Assembly (NCBI GenBank): GCA_044235645.1
Contig: JBIIHQ010000002.1
Location: 1-64,000 of the forward strand
Length of the DNA stretch: 64,000 bases
Source of the DNA: OMIW01 sp044235645
GTDB lineage: Bacteria > Bdellovibrionota_C > UBA2361 > OMIW01
Direction: 5' to 3'
Shown: positions 35,807 to 43,505 of the stretch, in pieces
How positions within the stretch are numbered: the stretch's first letter is position 1
How the letters are laid out: each line of letters begins with the position of its first letter
Notes under the pieces: model-generated
The model's database searches: none
The model's input: the letters and a program-made list of their open reading frames with translations, nothing else
What the model was told of the DNA's origin: nothing
Made by a program: the position numbers and the translations under genes

Positions 35807-37639
35807 ATGACGCACCACGAGTCCTCTGACGAAGCTTTCCCTGCGCATCCCTCGGCGCATTCACGACGCGACGGCGCCCGAGCTCTCGCGCGACTGTGCC
35901 TTTCCGAAAAGATGCTCTTGCTCGGGGGCGGAGTCGCCCTTTTCGTAGGAGTCGAGTCAAATTTACTTGTTCCGGAGCTCGCCCGCCGAGCGCTCACCCC
36001 GATGAGCTCTCTCTCTATCTTCGCCTATCCTTATCGGATTATCTTGGCGGCGATCATTCTGTTTTTCATCCAAGGTATCGCCTATTACCTCCGTACTTAC
36101 CTCCTCGGCATCCTTGCGCATCGAGTCGTCAAAAAGTTGCGATTCAACCTCTTCACATCGTTAATCAAGAATCGCATCTCATTTTTTGATACGCACAAGA
36201 CGAGTGATCTCGTATCTCGGGTCACGGCAGATACTTTAATGATCCAGGAGGCTATCGGCGTTCGGGCATCCGTGATTATGCGCTACCTGCTGCAAATTGT
36301 GCAGGGTATCGTCCTCATGGTCTGGTTATCACCGACGCTTACTTGCATCCTCCTTTCGATCATCCCCGTCCTGATATCCGTCTCAGTGGTTCTCGGCAAG
36401 CGACTAAGAAAGCTTTCGCATGCTCATCAGGCTATGCTCGCTCAAGCGAGCGGCGTGTGCGAACAGTCATTCTCAATGATCCGTACTGTAAAGGCGTGTC
36501 GGGCAGAGCACCTTGAGACGCGAGCGTTCGACAAAGCCAATAAAGCCGTGTTCGAGACAATTACGAAGCGAACCGCCTTGAGTGCATTCTTTCAATCGTC
36601 AGTCACATTCTTGATGAATTCGAGTCTCGTGCTCGTCGGATTATATGGACTCCAGCTTGCCAATTCAGGCGAAATGTCATGGGGGAATCTGGTCGCATTC
36701 GGCATGTATGGCGCCACCGTTGCGATGTCAGCGGCCTTTGTGGCTGGCGGCTTTTCTGACTTCATGCAGTCACTTGCCGCGGTCGAGCGGGTCCTCGAAT
36801 TCTCTTCCTCCTTTGAGCACGAGCAATCTGGGGATAAATGCCTGTCTCCATGTCTCACCTTGCCCTCAACCAATGACGGCGGGATTTCGCAAGGGACCTG
36901 TGAGCATCCAGTAACTTTTGATCGGGTGTCTTTTTCTTACCCGACCCGTCCCGAGGTGGCTGTTCTCAGCGATATCTCTTTCACAATACCTGCTGGGAAA
37001 TTCGTGGCACTTGTTGGTCCATCAGGATCGGGAAAGAGCACTATCACTCAACTCATTCTGGGTTTTTATCCACCGACTCAGGGTGAAATCATGATAGAGG
37101 GCCAGCCGATATCGCAGGTGAGTCTGTCATCCTTACGCAGGCGAGTAGCAATCGTCCCGCAAGACCCCGTCCTATTTTCAGGAAGTATCAGGGATAATCT
37201 CCTGATCGGTCTTCCTGATGCGACGGAATACCAACTTGCTGAAGTTTGTCGGGCTGTCAATCTCATGTCGTTTATCGACTCACTCCCTGCAGGATTTGAT
37301 ACGTCAGTGGGCGAGCGGGGGTTGCAACTGAGTGGAGGTCAACGACAACGACTTGCCATTGCACGGGCGCTTCTTTCAGCTCCTCACCTTCTCATTCTCG
37401 ACGAAGCGACCTCCTCACTTGATGCTCATAATGAGGGACTGCTTCAGGAGGCACTGAGCACGATCATAGGCCGGACATCGCTCCTTGTAATTGCACATCG
37501 CCTTGCCACGGTGCAAAAAGCCGATGAATTATTAGTGATGTCGAGTGGCTCGATTATCGAAAGGGGGACACATGATTCTCTCCTGTCCCAGAATGGGTTG
37601 TACGCGGATTTTGTCCGTCAGCAAATTATCCGAGGGTAA
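35807..37639 (+). CDS. ABC exporter, half-transporter of the MsbA/multidrug type
   Basis: The protein has about 610 residues. Six membrane helices lie within about residues 38-310, with LFTSLIKNRISFFDTHKTSD as the conserved first cytoplasmic coupling region. The ATPase domain carries GPSGSGKST (Walker A), the Q-loop in IVPQDPVLFSGSIRDNLL, LSGGQRQRLAIARAL (signature), LLILDEATSSLD (Walker B) and AHRLATV (H-loop). It is a homodimeric ABCB-like exporter; lipid A, lipid or drug export cannot be separated by sequence alone. No ribosome binding site is visible at ATG 35807. It ends at a strong bidirectional terminator. Confidence 0.92.
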   Translation: MTHHESSDEAFPAHPSAHSRRDGARALARLCLSEKMLLLGGGVALFVGVESNLLVPELARRALTPMSSLSIFAYPYRIILAAIILFFIQGIAYYLRTYLLGILAHRVVKKLRFNLFTSLIKNRISFFDTHKTSDLVSRVTADTLMIQEAIGVRASVIMRYLLQIVQGIVLMVWLSPTLTCILLSIIPVLISVSVVLGKRLRKLSHAHQAMLAQASGVCEQSFSMIRTVKACRAEHLETRAFDKANKAVFETITKRTALSAFFQSSVTFLMNSSLVLVGLYGLQLANSGEMSWGNLVAFGMYGATVAMSAAFVAGGFSDFMQSLAAVERVLEFSSSFEHEQSGDKCLSPCLTLPSTNDGGISQGTCEHPVTFDRVSFSYPTRPEVAVLSDISFTIPAGKFVALVGPSGSGKSTITQLILGFYPPTQGEIMIEGQPISQVSLSSLRRRVAIVPQDPVLFSGSIRDNLLIGLPDATEYQLAEVCRAVNLMSFIDSLPAGFDTSVGERGLQLSGGQRQRLAIARALLSAPHLLILDEATSSLDAHNEGLLQEALSTIIGRTSLLVIAHRLATVQKADELLVMSSGSIIERGTHDSLLSQNGLYADFVRQQIIRG

Positions 37640-37728
37640 GGATCAAGGTAAAAGCGTCGCGCTCCCTGTCTGATTTAGCCTTCCTCCTTGAGAGGACGCT
37701 CGTGAGTCACTGAAAATCCCCAATACAA

Positions 37729-37772
37729 AAAGGGGGGAGGGTGACTCCATCTAAAGTCCCCCTCCCCCCTTT
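37729..37772. terminator. Strong bidirectional terminator
   Basis: AAAGGGGGGAGGG (37729-37741) pairs perfectly with CCCTCCCCCCTTT (37760-37772). A run of As lies on the left and Ts on the right. It separates the ABC exporter (plus strand) from the RRM-bS18 gene (minus strand) and can serve both. Confidence 0.85.
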
Positions 37773-37797
37773 GAGAACAGGCCTACGAAGGCCCCCC

Positions 37798-38361
37798 TTA
37801 CACCGCCGAGAACGGCAACAATCCGAGGTTCTGAGCCCGCTTAATAGCCTTTGATACCTTACGTTGATTGTAGGCATTGAGGCCCGTTAGTCGTCGCGAC
37901 AGAATTCGCCCCCGCTCACTCAAAAACCGAGAGAGGGTTGCCACGTCGCGGTAATCAATAACAGCCTTAGGATCTTCGAGGAACGGATCCACCTTTCGTC
38001 GCCGCTTAAAGAGCTGCATCCGCTGGATTGGGGGAAGCGGTTCGTAACGCCGTCCTTCTCCCTCGCCGCTCGGGGCTCCCTGCGCCGATCCTGGGGCTCC
38101 TGGAGCTCCCGCCCCCTTTCCTCGGTCCTCGACGACCTTCATCGGCCGTCCGTTCACTACCTTTCCATTTAACGCCTGAATCGCGGCTTTTGCAGCGTCC
38201 TCGCTCTCCATCTCAACAAAAGCAAACCCCTTTGAGCGCTTTGTTTCGCGATCTGTCGCTATTACGACACTGAGAGTGGGTGCCGCTGCGGCGAACAGCT
38301 CCCGCAGCTCATCATTGGTGATGTCAAAATCAAGGTTACTGATAAATAATTTTTTCCGCAT
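37798..38361 (-). CDS. rpsR: RRM domain fused to ribosomal protein bS18
   Basis: This 187-residue protein joins two RNA-binding modules. Residues 1-80 are a canonical RRM: RNP2 is LFISNL (5-10) and RNP1 is KGFAFVEM (44-51). Residues 81-105 are a Gly/Ala/Pro-rich linker. Residues 119-184 are a complete bS18 core (RRRKVDPFLED, IDYRDVATLSRFLSERG, RRLTGLNAYNQRK, KAIKRAQNLGLLPF). Normal bS18 is about 70-80 residues and sits in rpsF-rpsR-rplI; none of those partners is adjacent. The frame is continuous and no internal start is well placed for separate S18 synthesis. The start at 38361 lacks a clear ribosome binding site. Whether it is the only S18 in the cell cannot be told here. Confidence 0.95.
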   Translation of the reverse strand: MRKKLFISNLDFDITNDELRELFAAAAPTLSVVIATDRETKRSKGFAFVEMESEDAAKAAIQALNGKVVNGRPMKVVEDRGKGAGAPGAPGSAQGAPSGEGEGRRYEPLPPIQRMQLFKRRRKVDPFLEDPKAVIDYRDVATLSRFLSERGRILSRRLTGLNAYNQRKVSKAIKRAQNLGLLPFSAV

Positions 38362-39183
38362 AGTTATTTGCTCTGAAAATCCGTCCTACCCTGCAGAACT
38401 TCCGCAGAACCCAACAGGCACCATCGATCCCCTCACCCCCGGCCCTAATCCGAAGCGACGGTCGTTAGCCGGCCTTGTATTATTCCGATAAACACCCAAA
38501 AGTCAACTATCCTTTCACCCTCACATCCGAACGGCTTTTGTTAGATAAAGACAACCTCCGAAAAAATCGAAGAAAATTGACGAAAACGGCCCGAAACTTT
38601 ATTGCTCCCCCCTCATCTTATGCTATGGTTCGGCTATCAGGCGGTAGCGATGCGGTAACATTGGATGAGTATTCAGAAAACACTCTGGTACAAAAATATT
38701 ACAATTCTGACCAACTCAAATCGCTTCGGAGCGCTTGACGGGTTTAGTTTAAATCACTAAAAGTAAGTCTGTAGTTGGACGATTTCTGGTTGTATGTATC
38801 GGTTAGTTGATTTGGTTAGATGTACTTCTTCGTGCGGTAAAAGCAGAGCGACAGGCTCGAAGGTCCATTCAAGGTATCTTCGTTCCCAAAAATGCTTTGC
38901 TGGTGGTCTGAGAGAGTGATGCAGCAATAGTTGCGACGGTGGCGACGGATCCGGAATTGGGAGATCTCAATGATGAGGCTCTCAAGCTGTGATGTTCCGA
39001 ACGGCCATCGGAGGTCACCTTCTCATTGCGGTATTGCAGTAAGTGATTGCGGTATTGCAGTGAATGGTCGAGGCATTCTCTTGGAAGCCTTTGGATGTTG
39101 TTCTCACCCAACCCGAACCCGAGACATTCGCAGGTGGTAAAACGCTGCGAAACTTTGGGCACACAAGCACAGGGAAGCAGCAT
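38362..39183. other. Long intergenic stretch upstream of the RRM-bS18 gene
   Basis: I support no gene in these 822 bases. A short frame at 38625-38738 (MVRLSGGSDAVTLDEYSE) looks slightly protein-like but lacks a ribosome binding site. A weak promoter-like pair (TTGACG at 38577, TATTGC at 38600, 17-base spacing) precedes it. Tandem repeats occur at 39025-39061. Confidence 0.4.
39025..39061 (+). repeat. 21-bp tandem repeat upstream of the small gene
   Basis: ATTGCGGTATTGCAGT occurs at 39025-39040 and again at 39046-39061. The 21-base period equals two helical turns, so two proteins bound here would face the same side of the DNA. It lies 123 bases before the start at 39184 and may be a regulatory site. 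Confidence 0.45.
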
Positions 39184-39510
39184 ATGAGCAATTCATCAGC
39201 CGTTGGAAAGTTCACCTCAGAGCGGGATGACGACGTTGAGACCCAGTCCCCCGTCAAAGCAGAGCGCAATCTCCTCGCGGCCGTTTTGTCGCGAGCGATC
39301 TGCGACGCTTTTGGGACCGCCCAATGTGAGCGTCACATCGTGAGGAGCGCCCGTCAGTGGTTATTCGGAACCCTCATGCCGAAACAGCCCTTTAGCTTTT
39401 CTTGGGTGGCAAGCCACCTGGATCTTGATCCTCTCGCGCTCCAGGATTTTCTCCGAAACTATGAAGGGGATCCGAACGGTCTGCAAGAGCGTCTTGCTCT
39501 GCTGAGGTAA
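39184..39510 (+). CDS. Small conserved hypothetical protein, about 108 residues
   Basis: The start MSNSSAVGKFTSERDD at 39184 follows AGGGAAG at a suitable distance. The core reads ERNLLAAVLSRAICDAF, SARQWLFG, PFSFSWVASHLDLDPLALQDFL. I recall a family of small proteins, common in delta-proteobacteria-like genomes, with the same order (LLxAVLxxAI, ARRWIF, PFSFxxVCExLGLDPxxLR). Its function is not established. The fold looks all-helical and may bind nucleic acid. An upstream in-frame ATG at 39064 would add unlikely sequence. Confidence 0.65.
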   Translation: MSNSSAVGKFTSERDDDVETQSPVKAERNLLAAVLSRAICDAFGTAQCERHIVRSARQWLFGTLMPKQPFSFSWVASHLDLDPLALQDFLRNYEGDPNGLQERLALLR

Positions 39511-39693
39511 CCCCGCTGAGGGGAAACGATTGCTCTGGCTAGGACCTATTTTCCTGAGACTGGCCATTTTTTCGATTTATTGTTAGCCTTTATCGCTTAG
39601 TCAGAGCTCCGTTCCTGAAGTTTTTAATTCGGAAAAAAGATCGCTTCTCGGTCTTAAAGGCGGGGGTTATGTGTCTCCTCCGACCTGAAGTAC

Positions 39694-39912
39694 ATGAATT
39701 TGATGAAGATTTCTGTTCGGCAGTTTATTAAGCTGCGCTTCCTCTCTCCCACCGTTCTTCTCCTCCTCGTAATTTTCGGGAGGCTTATCGTCGCATCCGT
39801 TGAATTCGGTAATGTGTGGGGGTGTGTTATTTCGATGCTTCATGCCTCTGTCGTTGCAGTCGGTACCTTGTGGTGCCTCGTGGAAACCACGGAAACAGTC
39901 ACGACCAAGTAG
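39694..39912 (+). CDS. Small membrane protein, hypothetical
   Basis: This 72-codon frame starts MNLMKISVRQFIKLR and has two hydrophobic segments (SPTVLLLLVIFGRLIVASV and the stretch around SMLHASVVAVGTLWCL). A basic N-terminus before the first segment is as expected for a small inner-membrane protein. The ribosome binding site is poor. The palindrome GAGGGGT-A-ACCCCTC starts at the last base of the stop codon (39912-39926). Confidence 0.4.
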   Translation: MNLMKISVRQFIKLRFLSPTVLLLLVIFGRLIVASVEFGNVWGCVISMLHASVVAVGTLWCLVETTETVTTK

Positions 39913-40128
39913 AGGGGTAACCCCTCCCCCTTCTCAATGTTAGCAGCGACATAGTCCGAAGAATCCTAGGTGCTCCTCCTCTCATGTCCGGTTCATTCAG
40001 GTCCATCACATACGGGTCTCTCGCGTGTAATTTTAGGTTCCCGCTCCCCGATTTTGGTCGTCCGGATTTGATGAGGGGTTATTTTCGCGATACCATTAAG
40101 CCAAACGAATTTTTATTTACTTCTGGCT

Positions 40129-41337
40129 ATGTATCTCTACCCATCACAACACGACAGCCAGGCTCGTTCGAGGTTTGATACTGACGAGCTGTTGGAACTT
40201 CTCAGTGAGGTAGTTTCTATCCAGAGTGGAACGACCAACACGGAAGGTATCCGAAAAGTTCAGCACATAGGGCAGCGGGAACTGGAGGCTCTCGGATTTC
40301 ACGTTGAGCTAATCGAGGTTGATAACTTTGGACCTCACCTTCTCGCTGAACGACTTCGACCAGGAAGGCCAAACGTCCTCCTTGATGGTCATGTGGATAC
40401 CGTATTCCCCCCTGATTCCAATCCAAACTTCCGAATCGAGGGTACAACCTGCTTCGGTCAGGGCGTCATCGACATGAAAGGTGGCAATATCTGTATGTTG
40501 GGGGCATTACGTCAGCTTCATCGAAGCGGGGTACTCGACCGTCTCAGTGTTCGTGTCCTCCTGGTTTCGGATGAGGAAGTCGGCAGCCCCTCCTCGCGAT
40601 TTTTGATCGAAAAATTTGCCCCTCAGGTCGATGTTGTGCTCGTTTTCGAGGAAGCGGGAGCGTCTGGAGAGGTGGTCGTTGGTCGCTCCGGCATTCAAGT
40701 CGCCGAGGTACGGACATCGGGAGTTGCTGGTCATGCGGGGAACGTCAAAGGGATCCGTCGGAATGCAATTGAAGAACTGTCATATAAGATTTGTGCACTC
40801 AGAGAAGCGGCATACAGTCTGGTCGATGACGGGATACTCTTCTCGGTAGGCACAATTACGGGGGGAATCGCCCACAATGTGATCGCTGATTCAGCAGCGT
40901 GTTCAATCAATATTCGGTTTTCCAACGGTATCATATTTGACCGCCTGAGGAGCATGTTTGAATCCATAACTTCGATCCCTCATGTTCCAGGAACAAGCAC
41001 GTCCCTGTCGTGGCATCCAGCGGGCTCCCCCGCTATGCCGGTTACGGAGCGGGCGCTTGCGATCGCCAATCTGTGTGCCGAGATAGGTCTCGAGGCTGGG
41101 CTTCCAGTGGGTTCGGAGACTCGAGGAGGTTCGTCTAACGCGAACCTGTGGGCCCACCATGGTGCGCTGGTTCTCGATGGCTTGGGACCGGTGGGAGGCG
41201 ATGATCACTCTGATAGGGAATGGATGTCCATTCCCTCCCTTTTTGAGCGTGTCGATATTGTCTCGCGCCTCCTCACGAAACTTTCGATTCGGGAGGACCT
41301 CTGCGGTCGTCGCCTACCTACCTCCGAGGAGCTGTAG
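40129..41337 (+). CDS. M20-family metallopeptidase (CPG2/ArgE-like)
   Basis: The protein has 402 residues. The co-catalytic zinc site is complete: LLDGHVDTVFPP (His and the supporting Asp), GVIDMKGGNICMLG (bridging Asp), VSDEEVGS (catalytic Glu and a ligand Glu), and GDDHSDREW (His). A dimerisation domain lies between about residues 190 and 300 (GVAGHAGNVKGIRRNAIE). The CPG2-like subgroup cleaves C-terminal glutamate or N-acyl amino acids; the substrate here is unknown. The start at 40129 lacks a ribosome binding site. Its 3' end overlaps the convergent flagellin gene by 24 bases. Confidence 0.88.
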   Translation: MYLYPSQHDSQARSRFDTDELLELLSEVVSIQSGTTNTEGIRKVQHIGQRELEALGFHVELIEVDNFGPHLLAERLRPGRPNVLLDGHVDTVFPPDSNPNFRIEGTTCFGQGVIDMKGGNICMLGALRQLHRSGVLDRLSVRVLLVSDEEVGSPSSRFLIEKFAPQVDVVLVFEEAGASGEVVVGRSGIQVAEVRTSGVAGHAGNVKGIRRNAIEELSYKICALREAAYSLVDDGILFSVGTITGGIAHNVIADSAACSINIRFSNGIIFDRLRSMFESITSIPHVPGTSTSLSWHPAGSPAMPVTERALAIANLCAEIGLEAGLPVGSETRGGSSNANLWAHHGALVLDGLGPVGGDDHSDREWMSIPSLFERVDIVSRLLTKLSIREDLCGRRLPTSEEL

Positions 41338-42183
41338 TGCGAGCTGCGGTTGCTGATTGGCCTGACCCAACATCGCCGTAGCAGCCTGTTGAAGGATGTT
41401 GACCCGCGACAGTTCAGCCGCTTCAGAGGCAACGTCAACGTCCCGAATTCGGCTTTCCGTTGCTACAAAGTTCTCCCTGGCGGCTCGCAGATTGTTTATG
41501 ACGAAAGCAAGGCGAGATTCTGCCACCCCGAGAGTTCCCCGATTCCTTGAGAGAGAAGATATCGCAGCATTGACGGCATCCAGGGCTCGCTGAGCGGCAG
41601 ATATCGATTCGATCGGTCCCTGCGTATCGAGGATGGAGTAGACCTGGACGGAGGACCCGGAATTCGCGAGTCCAAGGGCTTGCAGCGTTGCTGCGACCCC
41701 AGAATAACTCACTGTTGAAAGCGACGTTCCATCGAATCCAACTTGAAAAGAGATCCCAGCTCCCCCACTCAACAACCGTAAGCCATTGAATTCGGTCGTC
41801 AGCGCTACCCTCTCTATTTCGCTACTCAGAGCGCTGAATTCGGCCGCAAGAGCAGATCGTTGGTCATTGCTGTAGATGCCATTCGCCGATTGTTGTGCAA
41901 GCTCGGCCAATCTTCCGAGCACATTCGAGATCTCGCCAACTGTTTGATCCGCTATCGTTATTACTGATATCCCGTCGCTCGCATTTCTGATACCCGTTGC
42001 GGCTACTCGAGAATCCGCCTTCAGTGTCTCCGCGATTGAAAGGCCAGCAGCATCATCAGCAGCAGAATTAATACGGAGTCCCGAAGATAGTCTTGCATAA
42101 GAAGTCGCCAATCGGCCTGATACCGAGGCTAAATTTCTTTGGGCCCTCAGAGATGAAACGTTGGTCGCTATATTGATGGACAT
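41314..42183 (-). CDS. fliC: Flagellin
   Basis: This is the filament protein, about 289 residues, on the short side. The D0/D1 N-terminus is classical: SINIATNVSSLRAQRNLASV and LSSGLRINSAADDAAGLSIAE. The C-terminus has RIRDVDVASEAAELSRVNIL and ends QQPQLALQLLGGR, with the polymerisation helix intact. The central variable region is very small (about residues 150-200), so the filament surface is minimal. A sigma-54-type promoter sits 127 bases upstream, with a 15-bp palindrome (42231-42245) in the leader. It overlaps the convergent peptidase gene at its 3' end. Confidence 0.96.
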   Translation of the reverse strand: MSINIATNVSSLRAQRNLASVSGRLATSYARLSSGLRINSAADDAAGLSIAETLKADSRVAATGIRNASDGISVITIADQTVGEISNVLGRLAELAQQSANGIYSNDQRSALAAEFSALSSEIERVALTTEFNGLRLLSGGAGISFQVGFDGTSLSTVSYSGVAATLQALGLANSGSSVQVYSILDTQGPIESISAAQRALDAVNAAISSLSRNRGTLGVAESRLAFVINNLRAARENFVATESRIRDVDVASEAAELSRVNILQQAATAMLGQANQQPQLALQLLGGR

Positions 42184-42309
42184 GGTCTCCTATCCGTGTA
42201 AGACTTCGAGAGTCGCATTTTTTAAAAGGCCACACATCATGTGTGTACAACGATCCCGGGGCATCCGTTCAGGGATAGGCGGTAATCCATTCCCGCCGAA
42301 ATTCTACTA

Positions 42310-42326
42310 TGCAAGGGGCCTGCCAA
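42310..42326 (-). promoter_or_regulatory. Sigma-54-type promoter of flagellin
   Basis: Read on the minus strand the site is TTGGCAGGCCCCTTGCA. GG and GC are separated by exactly 10 bases, and both the TTGGCA and TTGCA halves match the -24/-12 consensus. Transcription would start near 42299, giving a leader of about 115 bases. Confidence 0.8.
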
Positions 42327-42356
42327 CCCCATTTTTCTTGCCGGTTGAGAGCACTC

Positions 42357-43403
42357 TCACCGCCAAAAAGACGGAGTGGGTTCCTGTCTGTTCCTCGCGG
42401 AGAACTCCTCCTCTCGCCGAAGCACCCTTTCCACGTATTGCGTCGTCGAGCGAGGGAGGAAATCACTAATATCTGAGTAATTTCCAGGCTCTCGACCTAA
42501 CTCCTTCGCTCTCATCTGGGCCCGAACTACTCTCCCCTCGCCAGCATTGAACGCCGCAAGTACAATCCGTTTCCGTGAATCCCCTGATATGCCTGGGATT
42601 GTGGAAAGTCCCCGATTGAGCTGCGTGGGCTGTGAGAAGATCTCGTTAAGGTGGGTCAGATAGCGAATCCCGAGGTTTACATTTTGTCCTGGATCGAGGG
42701 GCGCGTATCCCTCGGTGTCAGAGAACCGGGTAAGAATTTCCCTCCCCGTGGAATCGAGAAACTGAAAAAGACCTTTTGTCTCATGACCGTCCTGACTAAT
42801 ACTGCCACTTTTGAAGGACGACTCTGTTGAGACGACAGCCAAAGCTAAAGGGACGGGTACGTCAGCCTTTTGTTCCTCATTAGCGGCAACTATGAGCCTT
42901 TCTACCTCGGCTATCCGTTCGGGATGCGAAAGTTTATCGAAGTGATGAGACGAGTCGTACCGTTTTATTGACACAATCGAGGGTGTTGGAATGCTCGGAA
43001 TCGATTCTTTGACGGTACCAGGCAGGATAGGTTGCAAACCGATATCTGAAAGGTTTGGTGCAGGGGGAGATATCTGTAAAAGATTAACGGAAAGTCTCCC
43101 CATCATTTCATCCGGAGATGCTTGGGAGGTGGTCAATGAATGCTGACTCGATTCGGGTCTTGATTTTATCTCCTCCGGGGGATAAGGAGACCTTTTTTCA
43201 TCTTTGAGTTGTTGGGGAATCGATTCAACGAGATCAGCATGTTGGGCTTGTGTTCTAGAATCTGCAGGGGAGCTGCGCTCACCCAGGATTCGAGCGAAAG
43301 AAGGGGGGTTAGAAGGTGAACGATCTTCGCTTTCTTCAGTGAGGGGTTCATGCTGAAGACCCTTCTGAATACTTCGGAAGCTTCCGAGGAAATCAATTCT
43401 CAT
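42357..43403 (-). CDS. Lytic transglycosylase, FlgJ/SLT-like, probably flagellar
   Basis: The protein has 348 residues. The C-terminal SLT domain has the catalytic glutamate in LALAVVSTESSFKSGS, then KGLFQFLDSTGREI, PGQNVNLGIRYLTHLN, and AAFNAGEGRVV. It would cut peptidoglycan. The first ~180 residues are low-complexity and disordered, rich in Ser, Pro and charged residues; PPSFARIL recalls short motifs of hook-associated proteins. There is no signal peptide, which fits export through the flagellar type III route. A sigma-54-type promoter precedes it, as for flagellin just downstream. Confidence 0.82.
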   Translation of the reverse strand: MRIDFLGSFRSIQKGLQHEPLTEESEDRSPSNPPSFARILGERSSPADSRTQAQHADLVESIPQQLKDEKRSPYPPEEIKSRPESSQHSLTTSQASPDEMMGRLSVNLLQISPPAPNLSDIGLQPILPGTVKESIPSIPTPSIVSIKRYDSSHHFDKLSHPERIAEVERLIVAANEEQKADVPVPLALAVVSTESSFKSGSISQDGHETKGLFQFLDSTGREILTRFSDTEGYAPLDPGQNVNLGIRYLTHLNEIFSQPTQLNRGLSTIPGISGDSRKRIVLAAFNAGEGRVVRAQMRAKELGREPGNYSDISDFLPRSTTQYVERVLRREEEFSARNRQEPTPSFWR

Positions 43404-43455
43404 CCGTTCTGTGCACGAAAAGCCGGGAAACCTGCATCCACACGATACCGTCTTC

Positions 43456-43473
43456 TAGCACATCCCATGCCAA
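43456..43473 (-). promoter_or_regulatory. Sigma-54-type promoter of the transglycosylase gene
   Basis: On the minus strand the site reads TTTGGCATGGGATGTGCTA, with GG and GC exactly 10 bases apart. The -24 half is good (TTGGCA) and the -12 half is weaker (TGTGCT). It lies about 55 bases upstream of the gene start. Confidence 0.6.
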
Positions 43474-43505
43474 AAGGATGACTTTGAGGTTTCGGGTTGA
43501 GGAGA

